NCBI GenBank assembly: GCA_021787735.1
Contig: JAJYLL010000054.1
Coordinates: forward strand, 1-32,377
Direction of reading: 5' to 3'
From: Acidobacteriota bacterium
Lineage (GTDB): Bacteria; Acidobacteriota; Terriglobia; UBA7540
DNA: 32,377 nucleotides
Numbering within the stretch: position 1 is the stretch's first letter; each line of letters starts with the position of its first letter. This document shows, one piece after another, positions 7,959 through 15,963 of the stretch. A program made the position numbers and the translations under genes. Under the pieces are notes generated by a model. The model was not told where the DNA came from and made no database searches. It saw only the letters and a list, made by a program, of their open reading frames with translations.

Positions 7959-8037
7959 CGGCAGGCAGGGAACCAGCCCCGTTTCAAGCCTTCAGAAACC
8001 TGAGTTGTTTCATGCTATCGGCCGCTCGAAACTGCTG

Positions 8038-8688
8038 TCAAGATTGGGCTACCGGCGTGGGCGGTTGCTTGCAGAGTTCTTCCGCGGCAGCGGCCTGGGC
8101 TTCGGCTTCCATCCTCCGTGCCTCGCTGTAAGTGTGCAGGACACGGTGAAGCACCGTCAGGTTCGAGAAGAACACGATCACCCACAGTACCGGCGCCATG
8201 CGGTCAAAAAGCGCCCCGATAATGATCAACACCACGCGCTCAGGCCGCTCCAGAAAACCTACCTTGCAGGACGGAATCAGGTTCTCCGCCCGCGCCCTGG
8301 AATAGCTGGTCATCACAGATCCGATCATGGCCAGCGCCACCACCACGACATACATAAAGCGACTGACCCGGCCGTAATAGACCAGCAGCCCGGTCAGCAG
8401 AAAGAGGTCAGAGTAGCGGTCGAGCACCGAGTCGAAAAAGCCGCCGAAAGGCGTCACCCGGCGCGTCCTGCGGGCCACCGGGCCGTCCGTCAAGTCGAAT
8501 ACTCCACCTACGATGATTGTCGCGCCAGCCCAGCGGAAATACCCGTATGCAAACAGATAGGCAGCGACCAGATTGATGGTGAAGCCGATAAAGCTGAGGA
8601 AGTTGGGATTGATCCCGATCTTCACGAAGGATCGTATGATCGCGTCATACCCATACCAGCAAACGTCGCCAATTTTCCGGGTTATCAT
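8038..8688 (-). CDS. CDP-alcohol phosphatidyltransferase family protein
   Basis: The protein has 216 residues and about six hydrophobic segments. The family signature is complete: D65, D68-G69, A72-R73, G82, D86 and D90, that is DxxDGxxAR-x8-GxxxDxxxD. The aspartates bind Mg and the CDP group. The enzyme replaces CMP in a CDP-linked lipid with an alcohol such as glycerol phosphate or inositol phosphate. An ERPER element follows the motif, as in the inositol-phosphate branch, but the acceptor cannot be read from sequence with certainty. The last 25 residues are an Ala/Glu-rich soluble tail. The ATG at 8686-8688 is the first start after an in-frame TGA. This is the first gene of the minus-strand lipid locus, and its promoter must lie in 8689-9041, shared with a divergent aldehyde dehydrogenase gene. 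Confidence 0.9.
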   Translation of the reverse strand: MITRKIGDVCWYGYDAIIRSFVKIGINPNFLSFIGFTINLVAAYLFAYGYFRWAGATIIVGGVFDLTDGPVARRTRRVTPFGGFFDSVLDRYSDLFLLTGLLVYYGRVSRFMYVVVVALAMIGSVMTSYSRARAENLIPSCKVGFLERPERVVLIIIGALFDRMAPVLWVIVFFSNLTVLHRVLHTYSEARRMEAEAQAAAAEELCKQPPTPVAQS

Positions 8689-9041
8689 TGCGTCAAATCA
8701 GGAATTTATCCGGTCGGGAATTTTCAGACCAGGAGCCTTCAAGCAGATCACATTCCCGCCGCAATCTCACGGCTGCACCCTACCTCAGCAGCACATCACC
8801 ACGAGCTTTCCTTGTGAAGCGTATCTTAGCGGAAATACCGCTGTTCTGCAACCGTGAGCCCGGCGAAGAATGGAATTTCATGACATTTTCAACCGATTTT
8901 GCGTTGGCCCCGCAGGTCCCAGGCCGGCTTCTTCTGCTGTCAATTTGTGCCGCCGGATCGAAAGATTTGCTGCTGTCGATCCGCTTCCTGATACGATAGA
9001 GGAAAGCGCCTAAAGACAAGTGGCAGAAAGGAAAGGTACTT
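8689..9041. promoter_or_regulatory. Divergent intergenic region with an inverted repeat upstream of the aldehyde dehydrogenase
   Basis: There is no gene in these 353 bases. An inverted repeat CGGATCGA (8954-8961), 14 bases, TCGATCCG (8976-8983) lies about 60 bases before the plus-strand start. A weak -10 (TACGAT, 8992-8997) follows directly, so the repeat covers the place where a -35 would be and its half-sites are two helical turns apart. GAAAGGAAAGG just before 9042 serves as ribosome site. No clear promoter for the minus-strand operon was found. Confidence 0.35.
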
Positions 9042-10484
9042 ATGGGAATCCCAGCCATTAAGAAACAAAACTTTCCGATGCTGATCGGCAATGATTGGGT
9101 TCAGACACCACGGATTCGACCCATCAGCCTTCCTTACGACGGCACACCAGTGGCGGAAGTTTACGATGCTGACGCCGCGACAGTGGATCGGGCCGTGGTG
9201 GCGGCTCAGAAGGGCGCCAAGGCTATGGCCGCACTAACGCAGTACGAACGCTCTGAGTTACTTCAACGTATGAAGGACTTGCTAGAGCGTGATGCGGAGG
9301 ACTTTGCGCGTCTGGTGACGCTTGAGGCCGGCAAGACCATTCGCGAAGCTCGAGGCGAAGTGGCGCGTTCACAACAGACGATCGCTGCCTCAGCCGACGC
9401 AGCGCGGCACCTGCAAGGGGAAGTGGTGCCCATGGAAGCGGCCCCCACCGGCAGAGGCCGCTGGGCAATAACCGTGCGAGAGCCGCTGGGAGTGATCGCG
9501 GCCATCACGCCGTTCAATTTTCCCTTGAACCTGGCGCTCCACAAGATCGGACCCGCGCTTGCAGCCGGCAACAGCGTGGTCCACAAGCCTTCTGAGAATA
9601 CGCCACTCAGCGCCCTGCGCCTGGCGCGTCTGGCCATCGAGGCGGGTGCCCCAGCTGGAGCCTACAACGTCGTGACGGGGACAGGAGAGGAAACCGGCCG
9701 GCAAATTGTGAACGATCCACGCATCGCTATGATCACTTTTACGGGCAGTCCCGAAGTGGGCCGCGAAATCCGCGCCGCGACCGGGCTGCGGCGGGTGACG
9801 CTGGAAATGGGTTCAAACTCGTCCGTTATTCTTGAGCCCGATTGCGACCTGGACTTTCTGCTCCCGCGCTGCGTCCTGGCGGGCTATGCGCTGGCAGGGC
9901 AGGTTTGCATTTCCCTCCAGAACATCTACGTGCACGAATCGATTGCCGAAGATTTTACAGGGCGATTTGTGGCCGGTGCTCGGGCTCTCAAGGTCGGCCA
10001 CCCGCTTGAAGAAACCACGGACATGGCTTCATTGATCAACGAGGCGGCAGCCGAGCGGGTCGAAAGCTGGATCAAGCACGCCGTTTCGCGCGGTGCGCGA
10101 CTGCTGACCGGCGGAACGCGCCGTGGCGCGATCGTTGAGCCGGCGGCATTGACGGACGTCCCCGCAGACGAAGACGTCTGTTGCAAGGAAGCGTTTGGGC
10201 CGCTCGTTGTTCTCCATCGCTACTCGCGGCTTGAAGACGCCATCGAGGCCGTCAATGCCAGCCAGTATGGCTTGCAGGCGGGCATCTGCACACCTGACAT
10301 CGGCAGAGCCTTTGAGTCTGCGCGCAAGCTGCACGTGGGAGGCGTGATTGTGAACGATGTTCCTGCGTTCCGCGTTGACCTGATGCCTTATGGCGGCACC
10401 AAATTGAGCGGCATGGGCCGCGAAGGGCCGCGTTATGCCGTCGAAGAAATGACCGAGCTTAAGCTGATCTGCTGGCGCGGATAG
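9042..10484 (+). CDS. NAD(P)-dependent aldehyde dehydrogenase
   Basis: The protein has 480 residues, full length for the ALDH superfamily. It oxidises an aldehyde to the acid with NAD(P). Visible catalytic residues are N159 in PFNFPLN, E255 in LEMGSNS and the nucleophile C289 in GQVCISLQ. The cofactor-binding FTGSPEVG lies at 233-240 and the oligomer/active-site motif CKEAFGP near 382. The GQVCIS context is typical of the lactaldehyde/phosphonoacetaldehyde/non-phosphorylating glyceraldehyde-3-phosphate dehydrogenase branch, so the substrate is not certain. LEMGS replaces the usual LELGG. GAAAGGAAAGG precedes the ATG. It is divergent from the lipid locus, and a role in removing fatty aldehydes made there is only a guess. 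The next gene is 167 bases away, so it is probably transcribed alone. Confidence 0.9.
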   Translation: MGIPAIKKQNFPMLIGNDWVQTPRIRPISLPYDGTPVAEVYDADAATVDRAVVAAQKGAKAMAALTQYERSELLQRMKDLLERDAEDFARLVTLEAGKTIREARGEVARSQQTIAASADAARHLQGEVVPMEAAPTGRGRWAITVREPLGVIAAITPFNFPLNLALHKIGPALAAGNSVVHKPSENTPLSALRLARLAIEAGAPAGAYNVVTGTGEETGRQIVNDPRIAMITFTGSPEVGREIRAATGLRRVTLEMGSNSSVILEPDCDLDFLLPRCVLAGYALAGQVCISLQNIYVHESIAEDFTGRFVAGARALKVGHPLEETTDMASLINEAAAERVESWIKHAVSRGARLLTGGTRRGAIVEPAALTDVPADEDVCCKEAFGPLVVLHRYSRLEDAIEAVNASQYGLQAGICTPDIGRAFESARKLHVGGVIVNDVPAFRVDLMPYGGTKLSGMGREGPRYAVEEMTELKLICWRG

Positions 10485-10651
10485 GCCCTCCTTCATTGTG
10501 AGGACGCTGGCCTGACGACGCGAGTGTCTGCACCGGCGCTTCGGATGGCGATGCAATGGTTTGTGCCCGCCGGTCTGCGTGTTCGTGTTACTATCGATTT
10601 CTTCAGCCATCGTGCTAATTCAGACATTTTGAGATCAGGAAGGATGCAACC

Positions 10652-12100
10652 ATGCGTTCTATTCTTTCCGCGATATTGCTGATGATATCTATTTGCTGTG
10701 CCGGTCTGGCTCAAGCGCTTCAAAAGCTCTCGCCGCTCACCCAGCAATTTGTTTCGGTTGATGCGTCGGTTGTTGCTCTTGTTCACGTTCGGGTGATTGA
10801 CGGCACCGGCGCCGCGCCTCGCGAGGACCAGACGATCCTGATTGACCATGGCAGGATTGCTGCCGTCGGCGATGCCGTGGCCGTTCCTGCATCGGCGAAG
10901 GTGATCGACATCAATGGCCGCACGATTATTCCCGGCCTGGTCGGCATGCACGATCACCTTTTCTACCCCAACCAGCTTGCCGACCGCCGAACAGGGCCGG
11001 TCATCATCTACAACGAAATGGGATTCAGTTTTCCGAGGCTCTACCTGGCCTGTGGAGTCACGACCCTGCGCACCACCGGCAGCATTGAACCTTATACCGA
11101 CCTGAGCCTGAAGAAGCTGATCGACACGGGTAAGACCCCAGGCCCCACAATGTACATCACCGGGCCATACCTTGAAGGGGTGGGATCTTTTACGCCCAAC
11201 ATGCATGAACTGACGGGCCCTGATGACGCCATGCGGCTCGTTAACTACTGGGCCAGTGAAGGCGTAACCTCATTCAAGGCCTACATGCACATCACTCGTG
11301 CCGAATTGAAGGCTGCCATCGACGCGGCGCACGCGCACGGCCTCAAGGTCACCGGTCATCTGTGTAGCATCGGGTTCACTGAGGCCGCTGCGGTCGGCAT
11401 TGACGATCTCGAGCACGGCTTGTTTGTGGATACAGAGTTCGTCCCCGGGAAAAAGCCCGACGTCTGTCCATCGCAGGTGGATACTGGCAAGACCATGGCG
11501 TCGCTCGATATTGAAAGCGCGCCTGTCCAGAAGATGATCCGCGACCTCGTCGCGCATCAAGTCGCTGTCACCTCCACCTTGCCCGTGTTTGAGCTCAGCA
11601 TACCTGGCCGACCGCCGCTTGAGCCCCGCGTGCTGGCCGCGCTCTCTCCGGCTGCGCGCATTGACTATCTCACCATCCGCGCACTGGTCGGCGAACGCGC
11701 CGATTCCAATGCAGCCGTATTGCTCAAGAAAGAGATGCAGTTTGAACGCGACTTTGTGAAGGCGGGCGGCCTGCTGCTGGCCGGTGAAGACCCGACGGGT
11801 TACGGCGGTGATCTGGCGGGTTTCGGCGATCAGCGCGAGGTGGAATTGCTGGTGCAGGCGGGATTCACACCCGAGGAAGCCATTCACATTGCCACTGAAA
11901 ATGGAGCGAAGTTTCTGGGCACCGATTCCGAGATTGGCACCATCGCCGCCGGCAAAGATGCCGACCTGGTTGTGATCAACGGGAACCCCGCAAAGAACAT
12001 CAACGACATCGAAAAGGTCGAGACCGTTTTTAAGGACGGCGTCGGCTACGATTCCGCCAAACTCATCGAATCCGTTAACGGAGCCGTGGGCCTGCACTGA
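10652..12100 (+). CDS. Exported metal-dependent amidohydrolase
   Basis: The protein has 482 residues and a signal peptide (hydrophobic LSAILLMISICCAGLA, cut near AQA-LQ at about residue 22). The amidohydrolase TIM-barrel ligands are present: H100-D-H102 after the GLVGM strand, K209 in TSFKAYMH (candidate carbamylated lysine), H236 in TGHLC, H255 in EHG and D380 in AGEDPTG. The small beta-sandwich domain is split between the N-terminus (VRVIDGTG, INGRTIIPGL) and the C-terminus (GTIAAGKDADLVVINGNP). Such periplasmic enzymes, related to imidazolonepropionase and prolidase-like dipeptidases, cleave amide or cyclic amide bonds; the substrate is unknown. AGGAAGGA lies about 8 bases before the ATG. 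It stands alone between an aldehyde dehydrogenase and a small secreted protein. Confidence 0.88.
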   Translation: MRSILSAILLMISICCAGLAQALQKLSPLTQQFVSVDASVVALVHVRVIDGTGAAPREDQTILIDHGRIAAVGDAVAVPASAKVIDINGRTIIPGLVGMHDHLFYPNQLADRRTGPVIIYNEMGFSFPRLYLACGVTTLRTTGSIEPYTDLSLKKLIDTGKTPGPTMYITGPYLEGVGSFTPNMHELTGPDDAMRLVNYWASEGVTSFKAYMHITRAELKAAIDAAHAHGLKVTGHLCSIGFTEAAAVGIDDLEHGLFVDTEFVPGKKPDVCPSQVDTGKTMASLDIESAPVQKMIRDLVAHQVAVTSTLPVFELSIPGRPPLEPRVLAALSPAARIDYLTIRALVGERADSNAAVLLKKEMQFERDFVKAGGLLLAGEDPTGYGGDLAGFGDQREVELLVQAGFTPEEAIHIATENGAKFLGTDSEIGTIAAGKDADLVVINGNPAKNINDIEKVETVFKDGVGYDSAKLIESVNGAVGLH

Positions 12101-12147
12101 GGGTTGACTCGTTACGCAGTATCTTTACTACCGAAGATTCAGGCGTG

Positions 12148-12176
12148 TTGACTCCGCTACTGGCTTGAGGTATGCT
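12148..12176 (+). promoter_or_regulatory. Sigma-70 type promoter for the small secreted protein
   Basis: TTGACT at 12148-12153 and TATGCT at 12171-12176 are separated by 17 bases. The start of transcription would be near 12183, giving a leader of about 40 bases that contains AAGGAG before the ATG at 12224. Confidence 0.5.
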
Positions 12177-12223
12177 CCGGGCCAGCCAGAAATTCCAGGG
12201 AAAACTCTATAAGGAGAACAACC

Positions 12224-12580
12224 ATGATTCGGCACGTCATGACGGCGGGAATCCTGATGCTCCTCTCTGCGACAGTCTGCCTGGCTGCCGATCTGAACGG
12301 GCGCTGGGAAGGGAACATCAGCGGGCCCAACGGCGATTTTCAATTGGTATTCAACTTCCACGTTGACGGCAGCAAGCTGACCGGAACGGTGGAAACGCCC
12401 AACGGCGAAAACCCCATCACAGACGGTAAGGTGGACGGAGACCACCTTTCATTCAAAACGCATTTCAACGACAACGACATCAACCACGAAGGCACGATTT
12501 CCGGCGACACGATCCACCTGAAGGTCGAGGGCCCCTGGGGCGAGTCTGACGTCACGCTCAAGCGCGCCGCGGAAAAGTAG
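12224..12580 (+). CDS. Small secreted beta-rich protein of unknown function
   Basis: The product has 118 residues with a classical signal peptide (GILMLLSATVCLA cut before ADLNG, about residue 22). The mature part of about 96 residues alternates short hydrophobic strands and Gly/Asn/Asp turns, starting with LNGRWEG and including FQLVFNFHVDG, KLTGTVETPNG and GEGP-like loops. This resembles the small lipocalin/calycin-like secreted proteins often annotated in Acidobacteriota as domains of unknown function. No catalytic residues or cysteines appear in the mature chain. AAGGAG lies 8 bases before the ATG and a good promoter lies about 50 bases upstream, so it is probably a single-gene unit and well expressed. 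A ligand-binding periplasmic role is a guess. Confidence 0.8.
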   Translation: MIRHVMTAGILMLLSATVCLAADLNGRWEGNISGPNGDFQLVFNFHVDGSKLTGTVETPNGENPITDGKVDGDHLSFKTHFNDNDINHEGTISGDTIHLKVEGPWGESDVTLKRAAEK

Positions 12581-12683
12581 CGCGGGCCCTTAATGCCGGC
12601 GGCTCCTGGCCTTGGGAGACGCCCAACAACCGCTGGCCGCAAGGACATGCGTGACCACATGATGCCCGCGGCTCTTGGGCTTC

Positions 12684-13187
12684 TTATCCCGCAAACGGCT
12701 CGTCGGCCGAGGGGCCGTAGGTTCCCGGTACGGGAATCCCGTTCAGCCGCAGGTAAACGCCAAGCTGTGCCCGATGGTGGACCAGATGGTTCAGGAACAT
12801 GGCGCGGTAAGCAAGAAACCGGTTGCCTTCAAAAATCGTCTTGCCCTGGAATGAAAGCTTCCAGTTCTGCTGCCATGCGTCGTCGGTTGTGTTGGCCAGC
12901 ACTGCGCGAACCTTGGCGGCCAGTTCGTCCAGCGCCTTGAGCAATTGTGCGGCAGACTCAAAGCCCATCGGCTTGTAGGTGCCCGTAGCGAAATCAAGTT
13001 CCGGCGTGGTCAGCACGGTCAGGCCAAAGCCGGCCAGTTCGGTTACGTGTGTTGCCAGCTTGCCGAGAGGCATGGATTTCTCGTGCGGGCGATAGTCAGC
13101 CTTATCGGCCGGGACCCGCTCCAGCGTCCTGCGTGTATTCGCCATCTCCATCTCGAACTCGGATAAGAGCGCTTCACTGATGGTCAT
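12684..13187 (-). CDS. DinB-fold metal-binding protein
   Basis: The protein has 167 residues and the four-helix DinB/YfiT-like fold pattern. The metal triad is visible: H47 in LATHVTEL, and H134 and H138 in NHLVHHRAQLGVYLR, the characteristic HxxxH of the last helix. Members bind Ni or Zn and include thiol-dependent S-transferases (bacillithiol or mycothiol type), but most, like this one, have no known substrate. An excellent ribosome site AGGAGG stands 6 bases before the ATG. A strong promoter with an operator-like inverted repeat lies at 13221-13257, so the gene appears to be separately and tightly regulated. It is not part of the suf operon that ends about 150 bases upstream on the same strand. 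Confidence 0.88.
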   Translation of the reverse strand: MTISEALLSEFEMEMANTRRTLERVPADKADYRPHEKSMPLGKLATHVTELAGFGLTVLTTPELDFATGTYKPMGFESAAQLLKALDELAAKVRAVLANTTDDAWQQNWKLSFQGKTIFEGNRFLAYRAMFLNHLVHHRAQLGVYLRLNGIPVPGTYGPSADEPFAG

Positions 13188-13220
13188 CGAATCCTCCTGT
13201 TTGAACTATTGCCCACTGCG

Positions 13221-13257
13221 TTCGCCAATCATAGGCGAATAAAAAGCGAACTGTCAA
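13221..13257 (-). promoter_or_regulatory. Promoter with overlapping operator for the DinB-fold gene
   Basis: On the minus strand a perfect TTGACA (13257-13252) and TATGAT (13233-13228) are separated by 18 bases. The -10 is exactly framed by an inverted repeat TTCGCC-7-GGCGAA (13221-13226 and 13234-13239), and another GCGAA lies in the spacer. A repressor bound at the repeat would cover the -10 box. Confidence 0.65.
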
Positions 13258-13290
13258 CACAATTTCGCGATGGACATCCGTCCGCTTCAG

Positions 13291-13306
13291 CCGCCTGCAG
13301 AGGCGG
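13291..13306. other. Short perfect hairpin after the suf operon
   Basis: CCGCCT-GCAG-AGGCGG can form a 6-bp stem with a 4-base loop, 30 bases after the ygfZ stop. There is no T-run on either strand, so it is not a standard intrinsic terminator. It may mark the 3' end of the suf transcript. Confidence 0.3.
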
Positions 13307-13336
13307 GAGGCCATTGCGCGGTGGGGGCATCAATGT

Positions 13337-14437
13337 TCAATTTTCGGAACCTGCGGGCGCGCGTCGATAGAAAGGCAGAGAAGTGACTTCCGCAGCGACG
13401 CCCGAGCCTGTCTCGAGCCGGGTGCCGGGTTCCACGTGCTCCTTGCGAATATAAGCAAGAGCGATCGATTTCTCCAGCGTGGGCGATACGCACGCGCTGG
13501 TAATTTCAGCGACTTCTTTCCCGTCGAATGTCAGCTTTTCGCCGGGCGCGGGCGGCTGCGCGCTCTCAACGATGACACCCGCGAGTTTCCAGTTGACGTG
13601 ACCGCGGCTTCGAGCGCGCTCTATGATTTCCTGGCCGATGTAGCAGCCTTTGTTGAAGCTGAGGGCGTCCAGCAGATTGGCTTCGAGCGGCAGCGTATCC
13701 TCTCCCAGTTCCGCGCCGTAGCGGGGAATGCCGGCTTCAATGCGCAGCGATTCCAGGGCCTCGCTTCCACACGGCAGCATGCCGCAGCTCGGCGCCTGGC
13801 CGCAGGCCGCTCCCCACAGGCCCATCATGCCTTTGGGCGGTGTCCACACCTCATAACCTTCTTCGCCCGTGCCGCTTATGCGGACTACGCGAATCGGAAA
13901 TCCTGCGTAATTCGTAGCGAAGTGGTCGAACGTCTTCATCACGGGCAGGTCCACGTGCAATGTCTTTTCCAGCAACCCCGTCGCCTGGGGTCCTTCAAAA
14001 GCCAGGCCGCAGGTCTCAAGCGGTTCCACCTGGACCTGGTCTCCGATGATGTATCGGCGCAGGATTCCGATTGCTTTGGTGCGCAGGTCGGCGTCGGTAT
14101 CCACCAGCATCCGGTCTGCGGTGCGGTAAATGCGAAGGTCGGCGAGGATCTGCCCCTGGGGATTCAGCAGAGTGGCATAAGTGCCCTGGCCGGGGGCCAG
14201 CACGTTGATGTTGTTTGAAACGATGCGGTGCAGAAACTTCTGGGCGTCGCGTCCTGTCAGCGCGAACTTTGCCCGAAAAGAAAGATCGAAAAGGCCGGCG
14301 GCCGTGCGGACAGCCTGGTGTTCCTCAACGGGATTCGTGAACCGCGCGGGTACGATTGCACCGTGATACTCGGCAAGCGTGGCGCCTTGTGAGACATGGT
14401 AGTCCGCCAAAGGGCTTCTCATCAGGTCTTCTGTCAT
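13337..14437 (-). CDS. ygfZ: Folate-binding Fe-S cluster protein YgfZ (GcvT-like)
   Basis: The protein has 366 residues with the GcvT/YgfZ fold. The YgfZ signature KGCYIGQE is at 263-270, with the invariant C265, followed by RARSRGHVNWKL. YgfZ/IBA57 proteins use tetrahydrofolate and act in the maturation or repair of certain 4Fe-4S enzymes rather than in glycine cleavage. The glycine-cleavage T-protein is excluded by the KGCYxGQE signature and by the absence of gcv neighbours. The gene ends the suf operon, which strongly supports the assignment. GAGG lies about 10 bases before the chosen ATG; a second ATG 15 bases later (MRSPL) has a weaker site. Confidence 0.92.
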   Translation of the reverse strand: MTEDLMRSPLADYHVSQGATLAEYHGAIVPARFTNPVEEHQAVRTAAGLFDLSFRAKFALTGRDAQKFLHRIVSNNINVLAPGQGTYATLLNPQGQILADLRIYRTADRMLVDTDADLRTKAIGILRRYIIGDQVQVEPLETCGLAFEGPQATGLLEKTLHVDLPVMKTFDHFATNYAGFPIRVVRISGTGEEGYEVWTPPKGMMGLWGAACGQAPSCGMLPCGSEALESLRIEAGIPRYGAELGEDTLPLEANLLDALSFNKGCYIGQEIIERARSRGHVNWKLAGVIVESAQPPAPGEKLTFDGKEVAEITSACVSPTLEKSIALAYIRKEHVEPGTRLETGSGVAAEVTSLPFYRRAPAGSEN

Positions 14438-14516
14438 GGGTTGTCTGCCTCAAATCACGTGGAATGCGAAAATGCGGGAGGCGCTTGGTTGCGCCTGCGG
14501 GACGACTCTCAGGAAA

Positions 14517-15017
14517 TTATTGCTTGTCGATGTGGACAGGTATGATCAGCGGCCTGACCGGCGCGGGAGTCAGTTTCACCAGGCCGCCGGTCAATGAGGT
14601 CATCTCCTGCTCGTTGAAAAGAAGGTCCTTGAGCGTCGTCTTGCTCAGCACCTGGTCAATCACCTGCTGCACGGCGCGCCACAGCGAGCGGACCGAGCAA
14701 TCTACGGAATTCGTACAGGAGCTTTCGCTGCCTGCATGCTCCATGCAAAAGGCCGGATCGTAGAGCCTGCCGCCAAGAATTGCCAGCGCTTCTCCCACCA
14801 CAATCTCGTCTGGCGGGCGGGACAGTTCATAGCCGCCGGCCTGCCCGCGGGCACTCTTCACCAGCCCGCCGCGCCGCAGGATGCGCATCAGCTTCGCGAC
14901 GTAAAAATTGGAGATGCCCTCTTTTTGGCTGATCTTGGGAATTGTCAGGCTTTCGCCTTCCCGCGCCAGCCTCAACAGGCATCGCAGTCCGTATTCTTCC
15001 TGGGATGTCAGTTTCAT
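14517..15017 (-). CDS. Rrf2/IscR-type Fe-S sensing transcriptional regulator
   Basis: The protein has 166 residues. An N-terminal winged helix-turn-helix occupies about 1-80 (KISQKEGISNFYVAKLMRILRRGGLVKSARGQ), with the GGYELSRPP wing of the Rrf2 family. Three cysteines at 91, 101 and 107 fit the Fe-S cluster ligands of IscR, though the first spacing is 9 residues rather than the 5 of E. coli IscR. The product probably senses cluster status and represses the suf genes when clusters are plentiful. Unusually it is encoded near the end of the operon rather than first, so its level follows suf transcription, giving negative feedback. The last 30 residues (LTPAPVRPLIIPVHIDKQ) are an extension that I cannot assign. 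Confidence 0.9.
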   Translation of the reverse strand: MKLTSQEEYGLRCLLRLAREGESLTIPKISQKEGISNFYVAKLMRILRRGGLVKSARGQAGGYELSRPPDEIVVGEALAILGGRLYDPAFCMEHAGSESSCTNSVDCSVRSLWRAVQQVIDQVLSKTTLKDLLFNEQEMTSLTGGLVKLTPAPVRPLIIPVHIDKQ

Positions 15018-15071
15018 TATGATTTTTCCTGCCGTGCACCTGCGCGCACTCGAAAACTCCTACAGCGGTCC

Positions 15072-15494
15072 TTACATCATGCCCAGCTGGAACCTTGCTG
15101 CTTCCGACATCATGCTCGGATTCCATGGGGGATCCCACACCACTTCCACTATCACGTCTTTGGGTTTGGCCATCACCCGAATCTTGTCTTCCACTTCACC
15201 CGGCAGCACCATGGCCGCGGGGCACGCCGGGCTGGTCAGCGTCATCTTCACCGTAACTTCCGACGAGGGCGTGACGGCGATGTCATAGATCAGCCCCAGT
15301 TCGTAAATATTCACTGGGATCTCGGGGTCGTAACAGGTCTTGACGGCTTCGACCACCCTGACCTTCAGAGCATCAGACTCAGCGCTCCCGGCAGCCGAAG
15401 CTTCCGGCGCGGCCGGCTGCTGTGTTCCGGGCTCCGCCGTGGCAGCGGCTGTCGCTGGGTGCTGTTGCAGACCGAGTCTGTTGTCTTCGTCCAT
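15072..15494 (-). CDS. sufT: SufT / MIP18 family (DUF59) Fe-S assembly factor
   Basis: The protein has 140 residues. The first 41 are an Ala/Pro/Glu-rich, probably disordered tail. The DUF59 domain follows, with YDPEIPVNIYELGLIY at 55-70, the conserved Cys91 in TSPACPAA and the ending WDPPWNPSMMSEAARFQLG. SufT is an auxiliary factor that helps deliver Fe-S clusters to target enzymes, especially when demand is high. It starts 13 bases after sufU and is followed by the Rrf2 regulator after 54 bases, so it belongs to the operon. The phenylacetate-degradation PaaD family is similar, but the neighbours exclude it. Confidence 0.92.
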   Translation of the reverse strand: MDEDNRLGLQQHPATAAATAEPGTQQPAAPEASAAGSAESDALKVRVVEAVKTCYDPEIPVNIYELGLIYDIAVTPSSEVTVKMTLTSPACPAAMVLPGEVEDKIRVMAKPKDVIVEVVWDPPWNPSMMSEAARFQLGMM

Positions 15495-15507
15495 GGTTAC
15501 CCCGTAT

Positions 15508-15963
15508 TTATTCGGTGGATACAGTTACCTTTTCGCCCTTCAGCGCTGACCGCAGCGTGTGCCAGGCGAGCGTTGCGCACTTGACTCGCAGGGGGAACTC
15601 CGCCACGCCCGAAAACACCGCCAGCTTGCCGAGCGATCTGTCGCCGGCCTGGCCGCCTTCTGCTTCGCCCGTCACCAGGGCATGAAACTTCTCAAACATC
15701 TCGTCGGCTTCATCGAGTGTCTTGCCCTTCAACGTTTCAGTCAGCAATGAAGCCGAAGAAGTCGAAATCGCGCAACCGGAACCCTGAAAGCTCAGGTCGG
15801 TGATCCTGCCGTTTTCAAGCTTGACGTAGAGGGTCACCCGGTCGCCGCACAGCGGATTGTAACCCTCCGCCTGATGGTCGGCCCCTTCCATCACCCGATA
15901 GTTCCGGGGTTTCTTGCTGTGGTCAAGAATCACTTCCTGGTACAGTCCGCGCAGGTCCGCCAT
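15508..15963 (-). CDS. sufU: SufU zinc-dependent sulfurtransferase
   Basis: The protein has 151 residues of the NifU-N/IscU fold. The zinc and sulfur-accepting residues C39 and D41 (NPLCGD), C64 (GSGCAIS) and C129 (VKCATLAWHTL) are all present. The insertion GEAEGGQAGDRS around 99-110 is typical of the SufU type rather than the IscU scaffold. SufU accepts persulfide from SufS and passes it to the SufBCD scaffold. Its ATG overlaps the SufS stop by one base (TGATG), consistent with the two proteins being made as partners. SufE is absent from the window, as expected when SufU is used. Confidence 0.94.
   Translation of the reverse strand: MADLRGLYQEVILDHSKKPRNYRVMEGADHQAEGYNPLCGDRVTLYVKLENGRITDLSFQGSGCAISTSSASLLTETLKGKTLDEADEMFEKFHALVTGEAEGGQAGDRSLGKLAVFSGVAEFPLRVKCATLAWHTLRSALKGEKVTVSTE

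Noticed and set aside
13337..14437. Glycine cleavage T-protein (GcvT)
   Set aside because: KGCYIGQE is the YgfZ signature, there are no gcv neighbours and the gene belongs to the suf operon.
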